Source: Setoptus koraiensis (Eukaryota; Arthropoda). From it: a stretch of 64,000 bases of DNA. The DNA is taken from positions 2,108,001-2,172,000 of the forward strand of contig CM106586.1 in NCBI GenBank assembly GCA_048013815.1, given 5' to 3'. The translations under genes and the position numbers were made by a program. The notes under the pieces are model-generated. The model was not told the origin of the DNA. It searched no databases and saw only the letters and a program-made list of their open reading frames with translations. This document shows, in pieces, positions 33,495-45,400 of this stretch. How positions within the stretch are numbered: the first letter of the stretch is position 1; each line of letters starts with the position of its first letter.

Positions 33495-33500
33495 TTTATT
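33495..33500 (-). terminator. polyadenylation signal of the BIG gene
   Basis: AATAAA on the minus strand shares its first A with the TAA stop codon, again implying a minimal 3' UTR. Confidence 0.6.
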
Positions 33501-36500
33501 TAATTGCTACTTCCATCTTGGTATATGGACCACGACGAGCCAATATGTAACATGATATCTTTAATAACTATTCTTAGTTCCGGCCTTAGATCGTGTTGTA
33601 AAAGAAGACAAATATTTGGATATAATGAAGAGATTAACTTTTTGAATTTACTCTCATCTTTTATATTGCAAACATTCGTCAATAGTGATGTTAAAAACTT
33701 CAACCATGATTTACAATGATCAGAGGTTGGACTTTCATTGGTGAGAATGCTGATGTAATAACACAACGAATCATTGCATAATGACACTATTCTGGTTTGT
33801 ATCACTTCTTCAAAACAACCTGCCTCGAATTGTTTCTGGGTTGCCGATATTCTTTGATCTTGAGACAGTCGAAATAATATTCTGGTGGCGCAAGCCAAAC
33901 TTTCAACTTCTTGGGTCCATAAGTTTGGACGGTGATCACCGTGAAAACCGGCTTTCCAAAGCATATCTCTTTGCTTTATATTACTATTGAATGACCGGGC
34001 AAAATTGTACGATTCTATTAAGTTATCTGATAGTAATAGTAACAATTCAGGCGACATACAATCGAATATACTTCCTTCTTCTTTCGATGACGATTTGGAA
34101 AATAGAATATTATCAATTGTTTGAATAAGTTCCACTTGAACTATACATTTTATCCTAATTGATGTGAATAGTTTGTGCATTGCTTCCATAGCTTCTTTTA
34201 AGTTTCTGCTTTCTTCGTCATCCTCAAAAGTAACTTTCTTCACTATCTTCTTTGTCTTTTGATCTATCATGGGTGGAGGGCGCTGTTTGAAACTAGATGG
34301 TGACCAGGTTACAATATCCTTCGCCACAGTTGCACCAAATATTTTTATTATTAGATTGACAGTTTTCAGCCAGGCATCATGATCGAACTGCTTACCACAT
34401 GTGACGACCAGATTCTCTAAACAATTAGTGCTAGATTTTGCTAGTTGCTCATTGTCTTGTTGAACACACCAGAATAGTTGAGAATAAATGTCGTCAAGAA
34501 GAAAATCTTTCAACACTTCAAAGTAACGACTGAAAACGTCGACTATAGAATATAAGGCGTGATTGCAGGTGGTTGTCATCCATTCACTTTTTTCTGATTG
34601 TAATTCTGGCAATTTCATATTATCAAATATTCTGAATATTATCCTGAATGAATCTTGCCACCAATTGATTTTAAATGATTCGCCATAAGTTTTGACAATC
34701 TCAAACATGACTGTCAAAGCTCTAGTGCGAACGTCCAATCTACAAGTTCCAACTATTCTGGACAGTTCAAATAGAATGGGAAACCAACCTCGTATCCATA
34801 TCCAAGAAGTTTCATTGTTATTATTATTTGTGATGGCGATGGCATTTTTGGCGGAGTTGTAGCTATTATTTGCAAGTGTGTCACCTTTCGTGGAATTCTC
34901 TGGACTGTGGAAATCTGGCTGAGACGAGTCAGAACTAATTGATTGATTATCCATTCTATAGGCTGGATTGCTACATACACCCTCTTTGAATGAATCAGGC
35001 ATACTAGCAACATATGTGGCGCAATGTCTTATCAATGTGATGGCCTCCATACTTGTATCAGAGGAGTGTTGACTACAAGCAAATTCCGATAAACATTTTA
35101 TGGCGTCTTGAAAAGAATCAATCATGATAGAATTATTCTTTTTGTAGTAATGATTGATTATATCTGAAGTGGTTGAAAACGATAATTCGACAATGGTTTT
35201 GTTGTCGTCCCATGCTGCAATTCTAAAAATGCAAAATATGTTCTTCCAACCAGACCTGATGTTATTTGCTTGAGAATTGACCATTTGACGTATACATCTA
35301 ACAACCATATCTTTTATATCGGTTGATGGATTCTTTTTCATTATATGCTCAAAAGGACGCAAGAAATCCTTCTGGAACCTGAAGTTTGCAAATTCACCCT
35401 TTTCTATAAACTTCATAGACAACTGCCTCAGGGAGTCAATCGCAAAAATGGCAACTTCCTCAATTGGGTTGCAACCAACATTGTTGAAATGATCTCCCAA
35501 TATAGACCAAATCCTAGACCATTGAAATCTGATACGATTCATATTGTAATAACTTATTTCCACCAACTTTTGTAGACTGAACATTCTAGGGTGATGTGGA
35601 TTAGCCAGCTCCTCGGCTGATACTTGACACAAGGCACGAACGAAATCCACAATGGCGTCACCATCCAAGAGCACAGATCCCGTGAATATACGATCTACAG
35701 CTACAACAATACTTTGAGATGCTGTCTCACTGAGATTGTCGTTCAGAAGTGTAGATAGGTTTGTGGCGTTTTGGTTAACGGTCGTTGCTTGGTCAGATGG
35801 TGAGATTATAGGTGATATTTGTTGACCGTTAGAGCCAATCAATTGTGCAAGCTCTAATTGTGAAATACATCTGAGTATGTCCAACCAGGAATGCCCAAGA
35901 TAGTTGCCCTCTGAATGAGCAACCATTATCAGGGTTTTGATTGCATTGATGTTTTTGGCTTTCCTTTCGGTTATTGGCACGGAGCTAGTTGTCAATAATG
36001 TAAATCTGGCTAACGCTTGAACATAAGCATCTCTTTCTGTCTCCATTCTGAATGTACCAGCTATTCTTATGGCATTACTGATTCCATGCAGACACAAATC
36101 AGTTATATCTATATCATCCATATCTTGAAGTCCAACACTGAAAGCAGCCAAAAAGGGTGTCCAGGCAATCTTAAACATTGGTTTAACATGTTCAACGTGT
36201 TTTGCTGATGTGAATTGAGCTTCTACATGGGAGACACTTTCCATCAAAGCTCTAGCAGATTCGGCCATACTTTCCATCTCTATGTTATACAATCGACGTT
36301 GCTTCTTGCCACTGGCAACAAGCTTTGTTCCCCTCTTTGAGTTGCTAAGTTGATTATTGGTACCTTTAATCTTGATTTCACTCGTTGATATCTCATCATA
36401 AATTTGCGATAGATAATCAACCGGAACTCCTCGATCTTTATTCTCTGGTTGATTCATTTTTATATATTGCTCTTTTGTCATCTTATTCTTGATTTGAGGT

Positions 36501-38620
36501 GAATGCAGATCAGTCGTCAATATTATAATTGAGTAACAAAGAACATAGGCAACATCGGCGCTCTGAAATAATGTATTATTGGGGTTCGTACCACAATAAC
36601 GAGCAGCAAACTTTTCCATGAGTCTATCAATCTTTTGAGCTTCACCAGGTAATCGGAAATGATCCAAAAAGTTTCTTAGAGCAGAAACTATGTCTCTTCC
36701 AGAGAAGTCCATCTGATCAACAAATTCGTACATGATCTCTTTATTGTTCAAGTCTCCAATATACTCGCCCAGGGTTGTTTTATCCAATTTTTCGTTGTTG
36801 TTATGCAAGAATCGAGCGATGCATGTAAGCTCATGGCCTAGGTGGCCATGCTGTTGCAGAAACTTAACACCTTTGTCTGGTTTTCTATTGAACAAGTCAA
36901 TGCCTTGCTCTATCAAACCTTTCTGAAATTTAACCACTTCGAATTGTTCCGGATCATCGGCATTATTTGAGTTAGCCTGACTGTTGTTAGAGTTGGCATG
37001 AGGAATGTCCCCGGATGGAACAACAGATTGTTGATTATTGGGCGCTGTGAGGTAAGGGTTTACATAGAGATCTTTACTCCATTCAACCATACACCTAAGT
37101 ATAGACATTAAACATTCGTATCCTCTGATCCTCAAATTCATATCTCGAATATTACTAGAGGCATCGTTGGTATTTGATTGGCCTTTACCGTGGGCAATTC
37201 TTGCAAGATCTGTCACCAATCTTTCAAATATATTAGCAGAATGTAAATCACAGTCGTAATTAACATATATATCCACTATGCATTGTGCATCAGAACATAG
37301 TGACGTTAAGGCCTCCATAACTATCCACCTGTGATCAAAAGAACTTGAAGAGTTCTCAATGATATTAAGAATAATTTCCTTGAAGAATACCTCAATCTGC
37401 ATTTTAAGATGAGTTTTGAACTTTTTCAATAATGATATGAAAATTGATAATGATAAATGAAATATTTCGTTGATGTTGGATAAGCCATTCTTTGACAAGG
37501 CGACACATAAATATTGTTTGATTGCAGATGAGAATATCTCGCTTATTTGTAAAACCGGCCCACCCTTATTGAGAATTTCTAGTATCATCTGTAAAGATAG
37601 AATCTTGGAACGAAGTGGGTGTTCATCTGACACTGGTTTCATTGATAGACTACACAGGAAATGAAAAACTATATAGGCGTCATAATGTAAAACTTGAGCG
37701 TAGGTCATAGGTATAAAATTTTGGCTAACAATACTATCTGTATCTTTGCAATCAATGGATGTGTTTGAAGTTTGGACACTAGACGGTTGATTTCCTGATT
37801 CTCCAAATCCGTTTGTTGCTGGATTGTTCACTCTCTGTGACTCTCCCATGCCGAAAGCAGAGGATAGAGTAAAGCTCGCTGATTGGGCCCATAAAGTTGG
37901 AGATGCTATATATTTAGTTATATTGTTGATGCTAGTTGTCATAGGACTTGGAGATGATTTACCGCTGGATTTAACATAGTATGGCTGAAGATCGTTGTCT
38001 ACTTTCAAAATGACGTCACCTAAACATTGTGCTACGATATAATCTATTGCCCCTTCGTTATTAGATTCATGCTCTTGATTGCAATATGTCTCCATCCGGT
38101 GGAAAATAGCATTAAGCATTTGTTCCAAAGTAGCTTTGGCAGCATTCTGGTTATTTCCCTTTCGACTAGATAAGTATATATTGAAGCATGTTTTTACAGC
38201 TAATAGAATGCTAGATTCGTGAACCTGGCATGCTTGAGAAATTACTAGGGTATTGAGGGCTTGTATGATGCGCAACTGAACACCATCGTCCGTACTGGGT
38301 CCATGAAAACAATGACAAATTGATTCAACGATTGTATCAATAAGCAGACCTTTATTTCTAGTTGGATCGGGCCTCGTCCCTTTGAGATATCCATAATCTA
38401 TCAGCTTTCTTATGCAATCTAGAGATGTTATAACTATCTTACTCGATCTAGATTGACAGGCCAATTTTAACAGAGGGAAACCTGGCTCCAGTATGGAATC
38501 TTTATCGGTGGCCATCTTGTGAGCGATCAGCATATTTGACAGATTACTGACCGCCTTCATTGCAGCATCTAGGGGATTGTTGTCATCATTCAGATGTCCA
38601 GACGACGTTTGTGACGACAT
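33500..38620 (-). CDS. Sec71: BIG-type guanine-nucleotide exchange factor for Arf (ARFGEF1/2)
   Basis: Single uninterrupted exon of 1706 codons, ATG at 38620. The N-terminal DCB and HUS regions precede the Sec7 domain at residues about 558-745 (KGLIEQGIDLFNRKP ... DYLSQIYDEIS), which carries the catalytic glutamate E660 in FRLPGEAQKIDR. The C-terminal HDS helical repeats run to the end. Human BIG1 and BIG2 are about 1850 and 1785 aa, so this is close to full length. The family loads GTP on class I Arfs at the trans-Golgi and recycling endosomes and is the target of brefeldin A. It is divergent from UBR, with about 820 bp between start codons. An Asn/Gln/Ser-rich stretch (about 535-553) sits just before Sec7. 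Confidence 0.96.
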   Translation of the reverse strand: MSSQTSSGHLNDDNNPLDAAMKAVSNLSNMLIAHKMATDKDSILEPGFPLLKLACQSRSSKIVITSLDCIRKLIDYGYLKGTRPDPTRNKGLLIDTIVESICHCFHGPSTDDGVQLRIIQALNTLVISQACQVHESSILLAVKTCFNIYLSSRKGNNQNAAKATLEQMLNAIFHRMETYCNQEHESNNEGAIDYIVAQCLGDVILKVDNDLQPYYVKSSGKSSPSPMTTSINNITKYIASPTLWAQSASFTLSSAFGMGESQRVNNPATNGFGESGNQPSSVQTSNTSIDCKDTDSIVSQNFIPMTYAQVLHYDAYIVFHFLCSLSMKPVSDEHPLRSKILSLQMILEILNKGGPVLQISEIFSSAIKQYLCVALSKNGLSNINEIFHLSLSIFISLLKKFKTHLKMQIEVFFKEIILNIIENSSSSFDHRWIVMEALTSLCSDAQCIVDIYVNYDCDLHSANIFERLVTDLARIAHGKGQSNTNDASSNIRDMNLRIRGYECLMSILRCMVEWSKDLYVNPYLTAPNNQQSVVPSGDIPHANSNNSQANSNNADDPEQFEVVKFQKGLIEQGIDLFNRKPDKGVKFLQQHGHLGHELTCIARFLHNNNEKLDKTTLGEYIGDLNNKEIMYEFVDQMDFSGRDIVSALRNFLDHFRLPGEAQKIDRLMEKFAARYCGTNPNNTLFQSADVAYVLCYSIIILTTDLHSPQIKNKMTKEQYIKMNQPENKDRGVPVDYLSQIYDEISTSEIKIKGTNNQLSNSKRGTKLVASGKKQRRLYNIEMESMAESARALMESVSHVEAQFTSAKHVEHVKPMFKIAWTPFLAAFSVGLQDMDDIDITDLCLHGISNAIRIAGTFRMETERDAYVQALARFTLLTTSSVPITERKAKNINAIKTLIMVAHSEGNYLGHSWLDILRCISQLELAQLIGSNGQQISPIISPSDQATTVNQNATNLSTLLNDNLSETASQSIVVAVDRIFTGSVLLDGDAIVDFVRALCQVSAEELANPHHPRMFSLQKLVEISYYNMNRIRFQWSRIWSILGDHFNNVGCNPIEEVAIFAIDSLRQLSMKFIEKGEFANFRFQKDFLRPFEHIMKKNPSTDIKDMVVRCIRQMVNSQANNIRSGWKNIFCIFRIAAWDDNKTIVELSFSTTSDIINHYYKKNNSIMIDSFQDAIKCLSEFACSQHSSDTSMEAITLIRHCATYVASMPDSFKEGVCSNPAYRMDNQSISSDSSQPDFHSPENSTKGDTLANNSYNSAKNAIAITNNNNNETSWIWIRGWFPILFELSRIVGTCRLDVRTRALTVMFEIVKTYGESFKINWWQDSFRIIFRIFDNMKLPELQSEKSEWMTTTCNHALYSIVDVFSRYFEVLKDFLLDDIYSQLFWCVQQDNEQLAKSSTNCLENLVVTCGKQFDHDAWLKTVNLIIKIFGATVAKDIVTWSPSSFKQRPPPMIDQKTKKIVKKVTFEDDEESRNLKEAMEAMHKLFTSIRIKCIVQVELIQTIDNILFSKSSSKEEGSIFDCMSPELLLLLSDNLIESYNFARSFNSNIKQRDMLWKAGFHGDHRPNLWTQEVESLACATRILFRLSQDQRISATQKQFEAGCFEEVIQTRIVSLCNDSLCYYISILTNESPTSDHCKSWLKFLTSLLTNVCNIKDESKFKKLISSLYPNICLLLQHDLRPELRIVIKDIMLHIGSSWSIYQDGSSN

Positions 38621-38933
38621 TTCCTCTGTGTATTAAATTGATAATATCCTCCTCGAATTAGATAATATCTAACAACAATAATAATAACAGATTGTTTTTT
38701 GTTTGTATTTGTCATGAAGATAGTGCACCCAACTGACGAATGTTGTCAGATGCTCAAATGTGATGCTTGATGCGGCATACCTACACATACCCGATGAAGC
38801 CACGCCCTGTCATACCTGAACACACCCACTTGAAGGGTACGGTTAATGAATAGAGGGGATTTCCATCAGGCACTTGAACTGGCTTGCCAAAGTGAGGGTA
38901 TAGCAAGTGAGGGGTGTTTCAACCTAGGGTGGT

Positions 38934-39018
38934 GTGCGGCAGTGTGCGAAAAGTGTGCGAAATGTGCAAAATGTGCAAAATGTGCGAAAGTGTGCGAAAG
39001 TGCGGCAGTGCGAAGGCC
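38934..39018. repeat. TGTGCGAAA minisatellite
   Basis: About eight copies of a 9-12 bp unit, TGTGCGAAA or TGTGCAAAA, bounded by GTGCGGCAGTG at both ends. Confidence 0.85.
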
Positions 39019-39082
39019 TTTCTGAGTGTGAGACACCAGGAGGCGCTTTCTCTACATACAAATTTCAATGCGATTTCAACAA

Positions 39083-39145
39083 TTTCGCACAAATTCGCAC
39101 TGCGGAAAAGTGCGCGGGTGCGGCATGTGCGAATTTTGTGCGAAA
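39083..39145. repeat. inverted repeat built from the same TGCGAA unit
   Basis: Arms of 18 and 19 bp (39083-39100 and 39127-39145) are reverse complements apart from one extra T, around a 26-nt loop. This gives a strong potential hairpin. Confidence 0.85.
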
Positions 39146-39437
39146 ACTCTCCGTGTGCGGCTATGTGCCTATTTCAATCTATACGTTTGCTTATATAAAA
39201 ACACACTGAGCTTTCTACTCTCTTTATTGCATTTAATTACAATAATAGATCTAGTTCAAAGCAATAACAAGAAATGATGTGACATGTAGGTTCATTGCAA
39301 CTTGATCCGGTAACACCTCATTCGACTAGGATACACCGCACATAAACACAATAAAAACATAATTACTATTATCACTCTTACTTTTAATATTATTTTACAT
39401 TATTTTGAATAACTATCCTCAATAATAATATAATTAT

Positions 39438-42400
39438 ATGACTAATATCAAAATGTTAGATCTGGTTAATGATATAATGATCAATTGGGAATCATGGACA
39501 CCAATAGAAATATACGAATCAGCTGAACCAGACAGATTCTTTCAACTACTAGGGCAACAAATAGCCAAGGATGTGATACGATATTTGTCACCACAATTGT
39601 TGACTGATCCTCAGGGTGGCAATTATGATGATAATGCTATATACGTTAATATATTTGAACCAATTGAAAAATTTATCTGCAATTTACCTGAATCTGCCTC
39701 ACGTGAAGAATTGAGAAAAAAGATACAATCCCTCAAGAGCTCAGATGAACCGTCTACATTGTGTGGTAGAATATTCAAGCATGGCGACGTTACTTATTTT
39801 GTCAAGAAATGCAGTTTCGATCAACTAGTGTAGTTTGTAACGATTGCTTTGAGGAGTGTAATATAGGATCATATTACAAGATGTCATTCTCTGGTGGGGT
39901 TATGTGATGTGTGATTGGTTTGCAAAGCTGGTAACAAATACGGCTTTGCTCAGGATGATGGAAGCATCATCGTCAAGATCAATTGGGTGAAGATCTAAAT
40001 GTGATAGCGATTCCTGTAGGGCTTCAGGGACTTCAGAGGACTAGATAAAAAGCTACTTCTAGTTGTAAATTCTGATTACGTTATGCATATACGATGTTCA
40101 TTGGAAAGAATATTAAATTGCGATTTGTTAACCAATGCTGATGATGACACTATCAATCGTCTAACTAATATGATCACAAATTATAATTTCTTCACTGTTC
40201 CTTTAAATGAAGTCAATACTATGATAGTTTATATCAACATAGAAACGTTACTAAAATGCACCAAACAAGCGACGTCTAACGGCATCTCCAAAAGTAGAGA
40301 TGGAGTTCTATAGTCACTATGGGACTTACAAAACTGTTGTCNNNNNNNNNNNNNNNNNNNNNNNNNNNNNNNNNNNNNNNNNNNNNNNNNNNNNNNNNNN
40401 NNNNNNNNNNNNNNNNNNNNNNNNNNNNNNNNNNNNNNNNNNNNNNNNNNNNNNNNNNNNNNNNNNNNNNNNNNNNNNNNNNNNNNNNNNNNNNNNNNNN
40501 NNNNNNNNNNNNNNNNNNNNNNNNNNNNNNNNNNNNNNNNNNNNNNNNNNNNNNNNNNNNNNNNNNNNNNNNNNNNNNNNNNNNNNNNNNNNNNNNNNNN
40601 NNNNNNNNNNNNNNNNNNNNNNNNNNNNNNNNNNNNNNNNNNNNNNNNNNNNNNNNNNNNNNNNNNNNNNNNNNNNNNNNNNNNNNNNNNNNNNNNNNNN
40701 NNNNNNNNNNNNNNNNNNNNNNNNNNNNNNNNNNNNNNNNNNNNNNNNNNNNNNNNNNNNNNNNNNNNNNNNNNNNNNNNNNNNNNNNNNNNNNNNNNNN
40801 NNNNNNNNNNNNNNNNNNNNNNNNNNNNNNNNNNNNNNNNNAACTACTAGGGCAACAAATAGCCAAGGATGTGATACGATATTTGTCACCACAATTGTTG
40901 ACTGATCCTCAGGGTGGCAATTATGATGATAATGCTATATACGTTAATATATTTGAACCAATTGAAAAATTTATCTGCAATTTACCTGAATCTGCCTCAC
41001 GTGAAGAATTGAGAAAAAAGATACAATCCCTCAAGAGCTCAGATGAACCGTCTACATTGTGTGGTAGAATATTCAAGCATGGCGACGTTACTTATTCCTG
41101 TCAAGAATGCAGTTTCGATCCAACTTGTGTAGTTTGTATCGATTGCTTTCAGAGGAGTGTACATAAGGATCATCATTACAAGATGTCCACTTCCTCTGGT
41201 GGAGGCTTATGTGATTGTGGTGATGTTGAAGCTTGGAAACAAAATTACGCTTGCTCAGATCATGGCACAGCATCATCGCAAGATCAATTGGGGCAAATAT
41301 CTAAATGTGATACCGCGAGTCATGCTAGGGCCATCAGGCGACTTCCACTAGGAATAGATAAACGATACCTTCTAGTCTGTCAATCAGCATTACGTTATGC
41401 ATATAAGATGTTCACTTGGAAAGAATACCTTAAATTGCCTGATTTGTTCAAACCCAATGATGATGATGACACTATCAATCGTCTAACTAATACTGATCAC
41501 AAATCTAATAATTTCTTCACTGTCCTATTCAATGATGAAGTTCATACTTATGATCAAGTTATATCAACATTAGAAACAGTTATAAAATGCACCAAACAAG
41601 CAGCTAGTATAACGGCATCTACAATAAGTAGAGAGGGTCGTTCTATAGTCAATATGGGCACTTACAAAACCTGTTGTCAAACTAAGGAAGAAATCCGTAA
41701 ACTGTCTGAAAAAATGGCCAATGTGCCACAATTGAAAGTTGAAATCATACATGGATCCGTCCTGGCACATCAGGCCTTCGCAAGCAAACTTCTCCTATGG
41801 ATCAAAGAAATGTCTAGCTATTGCGACGCATTCAGATTCATTACCGCCATCGCACTTCAAGGTCCAGACTTAGATAAAGTCCTGAATATGACACTTATTG
41901 AGCAGATCATGTTGAACAATACAAATTTCTGGAAAATGGTTCGAGTTCAATGGAACGACATAATAATCAGTATTATGCTGATGGACTATAAATCTAAGCA
42001 GATTTTCTCTACATTATTCACTAGAAATTACAAGAAACTCATGGAAGAATACATTGCTGATGACCATGAGCATGCCGTTAGCGTAGCATCTATGACTGTT
42101 CAAGTTTACACTGTGCCATCATTATCGTATCTGATGATGGAGGAAGAAAACGCTCTGCAAATACTTTCCGAGACCTTCCTTGGTCAGTGTCAAGCCTACA
42201 AACGTGAGAATAGACTTAATTTCGAGCGTCGGACGTCATTCGATATACAGGCATTTCGAAGATCTATGTCTATTCTTAGTGATTTAGAATATCTCCTTCA
42301 TAAGAAACCGGACAGATGGACCGATAAGCTCAGGCGTAATTTTGAAAAAGGTGCATTGAACTTCATCAACCTGTTAGCATGGATGCAAGGAATGGATTCT

Positions 42401-45400
42401 GTGAAGCGCCAACTCGGCCAACACCTTGAATATGAACCTGAATGGGAGTCGGGTATGGCATTACAGAATCGACTTATTCCTGTGCTTGGACGTCTTATTG
42501 ACTGGGCAGCAGACGATGAAGAAACTCTTGAAAATGTTCTGCTGACCGCATTAGAGAGATTCCTGGAGATATACAATGAGGAGGGTAGACTGTATACCTT
42601 ACGAGAGGTATGGAATCATAATGCCAAATGTGTCCTCTATGATGTTGCCTTTTCTCCTGTCTCTGTTCATCTTCCTTTGACAAGGTTCATTGCCGGCTTA
42701 TTGTTGGGTTATATGCCGAAGTTTTCATTGATGGAGGAGACGAATTTAAATAATTTGATTGATACCAATATTGTTGAAATGATGGAACCATCTTTAAGAA
42801 CACAAGTAATGATTGCGCAATTCAGGGCTGGGATGTGGCGAAGAAACGGATACTCATTGATGAATCAGATTTACTGTTACCATAATACTAAAACTCGAGA
42901 TGAAATGCTCGATCGAGACATCTTAATGTTGCAATTAGGAGCATCTATGATAGACCCAGACAAATTTCTAATCCATCTTCTTGACAAGTACAATTTGATC
43001 GCGTGGGCCACCGATGAATGGCCCAACGATAAAAGTCAACGAAGAGATGATGAAAATTTTGCTCAAACTATATCTATAGCGGAGGAATTTTTACATTTAC
43101 TATTAACAATCATCGGTGAAAGACACAAAGTTGGGGTAGGTAAATGTACTCAGGACGACATACTCAGAAACGAAGTGATCCAGTTACTTTCAATTGAACC
43201 ACTTAGTAGATCTGATTTGATAAATTTACTTGCCCCGGATAGGAATATAGATTTAGACTGCATAGAAACTGTGGCCGATTTTAAGCGACCAAGCCCATCA
43301 GTGAGTGGTAGATATGAGCTTAAAGAGGAATACTACGACAGATTTAATCCATATTTCTATCACTATTCTAGACGCGATCAATCCAACGCTCAAGACGCGC
43401 AACTGAAAAGAAAGAAAGCTCGAGGTGAGCGCCTTATTTGTTGTCCACCACCATCGCCGATAGAAATAACAAGAGAATTTTCGTATCTGCTCAACATCTT
43501 GAAAAGTGACATAATGTTGGAGATCATGAAGATAGTCATAGAAAGAACTCTGAAAGCCGATACCGGTGTGACTATAAGATTTTATCCAACAGAAAATCAG
43601 TTGGAGAAAGTTTTGCATCTCATTGGTTTGGGACTGTACGAACAAGAGCGTGACCCTGCTGAATTCAATTTCATCGAGGAGGCTACTAAGAAGGATATAT
43701 TCAAATTGTTGGATAGATGTTTGAAGCTCAAACAAGGTAGGGACTTGATAGTTTGGGTAATAGAAAAATTCAAAGATGTGGTCAACAAACAGTCAAAAGA
43801 CTTGGATGTCAGAACTATATCCACATTTTCTCAGATAGGAGCAGAACTTAATTCATCTTCAGTTGATTCCACGAACAGCTCTCAAGACGAAAAGAGAAAG
43901 AATCAAGAATTAGCAAATAAACGAAAGGCTCGCATAATGGCTCAGATGAAAGCAAGCCAAGAAAGATTTCTCTCTAACTGTGCTAAACAGGCGGAGCGAG
44001 AAGCAATCAGTGAACAAGCTAAGTCATCATCCTCGCCCCGTCTGCAAATGCCCACCTCATCACTGCCTAGTCAGACCTCATCCACTGCTGGTTCTCAAAA
44101 TCTAAGTGCAGACGCTACCATTTCTACTCCCAGGAGCAGTCATGAGCCCCAACAAACCTCAGGTTTGCCACCCAGATACAACACTAGATCGACAAGTCTT
44201 AGGAAACCAATCATAAATATGCTAGCTAATCGACGTTCAACATCTACTGCTAAGACGACAGACAAGTTATCAGGTGCAAAGGACGATGATGATGCCGATT
44301 GTACCATGGATTCATCATCAACCAAAGATGAAGAATCTAACCAAGAAAAGATAAGCTTATTGTGTATATTCTGTCGTGAGGAACAGGTGATAGGTTTTGA
44401 TCAGCCATGTATGGTGTTATCGGCCTTCGTTCAACGTTCCACGGTATTATCTAAAAATCGGCATCGTACCATACCTAGCTACACTGCCTCATATTCTTCA
44501 TCCAATCTGTCTTCTTCATCCGATTCGGACCAATGTAACGAGTCCAGTGATAGTTATGATCCCCTATTTATGTCCTCTGATTTATATTTTGGTCCGCATG
44601 TGTCCACTTGTGGCCATGTAATGCATCACAGTTGTTGGCAAAAGTATTTTGAATCTATTGAACGGAAGGAGAGATCTAGACCAACTCGTTATGGTAGAAA
44701 CAACTCTTACGAAATTGATCGCAACGAAGTACTATGTCCATTGTGTGAATGTATAAGCAATTCAGTCATACCTATTTTGCCAAAATTGACCCGTGTATCA
44801 TCTAAGAGTCGAACTGTATTCTGCACTTCAGAAAGAGATTTCCAAAATACTACTGAAAACCTGGATACATGCATCAAGGCACTACATCACGCTGTACAAT
44901 GTCTCAGGACTACTAGACACTTGACTAAAAGTCTGACACAAACGACAACAAGGCCATCAACAACGGCATCCGCATCTGCATCAATAACAACACAAAACCC
45001 AAACGAAGACGACAGATATATCACACGTTTCAAGCCGAAAGAATTGAATAAGGTTCTAGAAGAATTACCAGAGCCGATGGGTTTGTCTTTCAGACAGTGC
45101 ATTGAAGATTTTCGTACTAATAGAATCGACGCCAATGTATTCCCCAAGTCAATGTTGGAAACTATGTCAGGTTTATCACAACGTATCTATATGATTGGAT
45201 TAAACCAGCAACCTAATCAACATGATGATCGCGTTCCCCTAATGACCTATTGGAGCGTCTCTTATTCAATACAAGCTCTCGAGAGGTTGATGAGGGACAA
45301 AAATCAGCCTATATTTCAAGCGGACATGTCATCGAGAAATCTGTGTCTTCTATCATTGATAAAATTTTCGACAGCTTCAGTAATGATACACCCATCTGAT

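Larger units (their letters stand above)
38621..39437. promoter_or_regulatory. divergent BIG/UBR promoter region
   Basis: The only DNA between the two divergent start codons. It holds the TGTGCGAAA repeat (38934-39018) and the inverted repeat (39083-39145). The sides are AT-rich. Confidence 0.5.

Noticed and set aside
39438-39833. A separate short UBR-like gene of 131 codons
   Set aside because: Its 3' part is the degraded left flank of the assembly gap; only 39438-39543 is unique and belongs to the UBR gene.
40276-40905. Long frames on both strands across 40342-40841
   Set aside because: They consist of N; the gap has no sequence.
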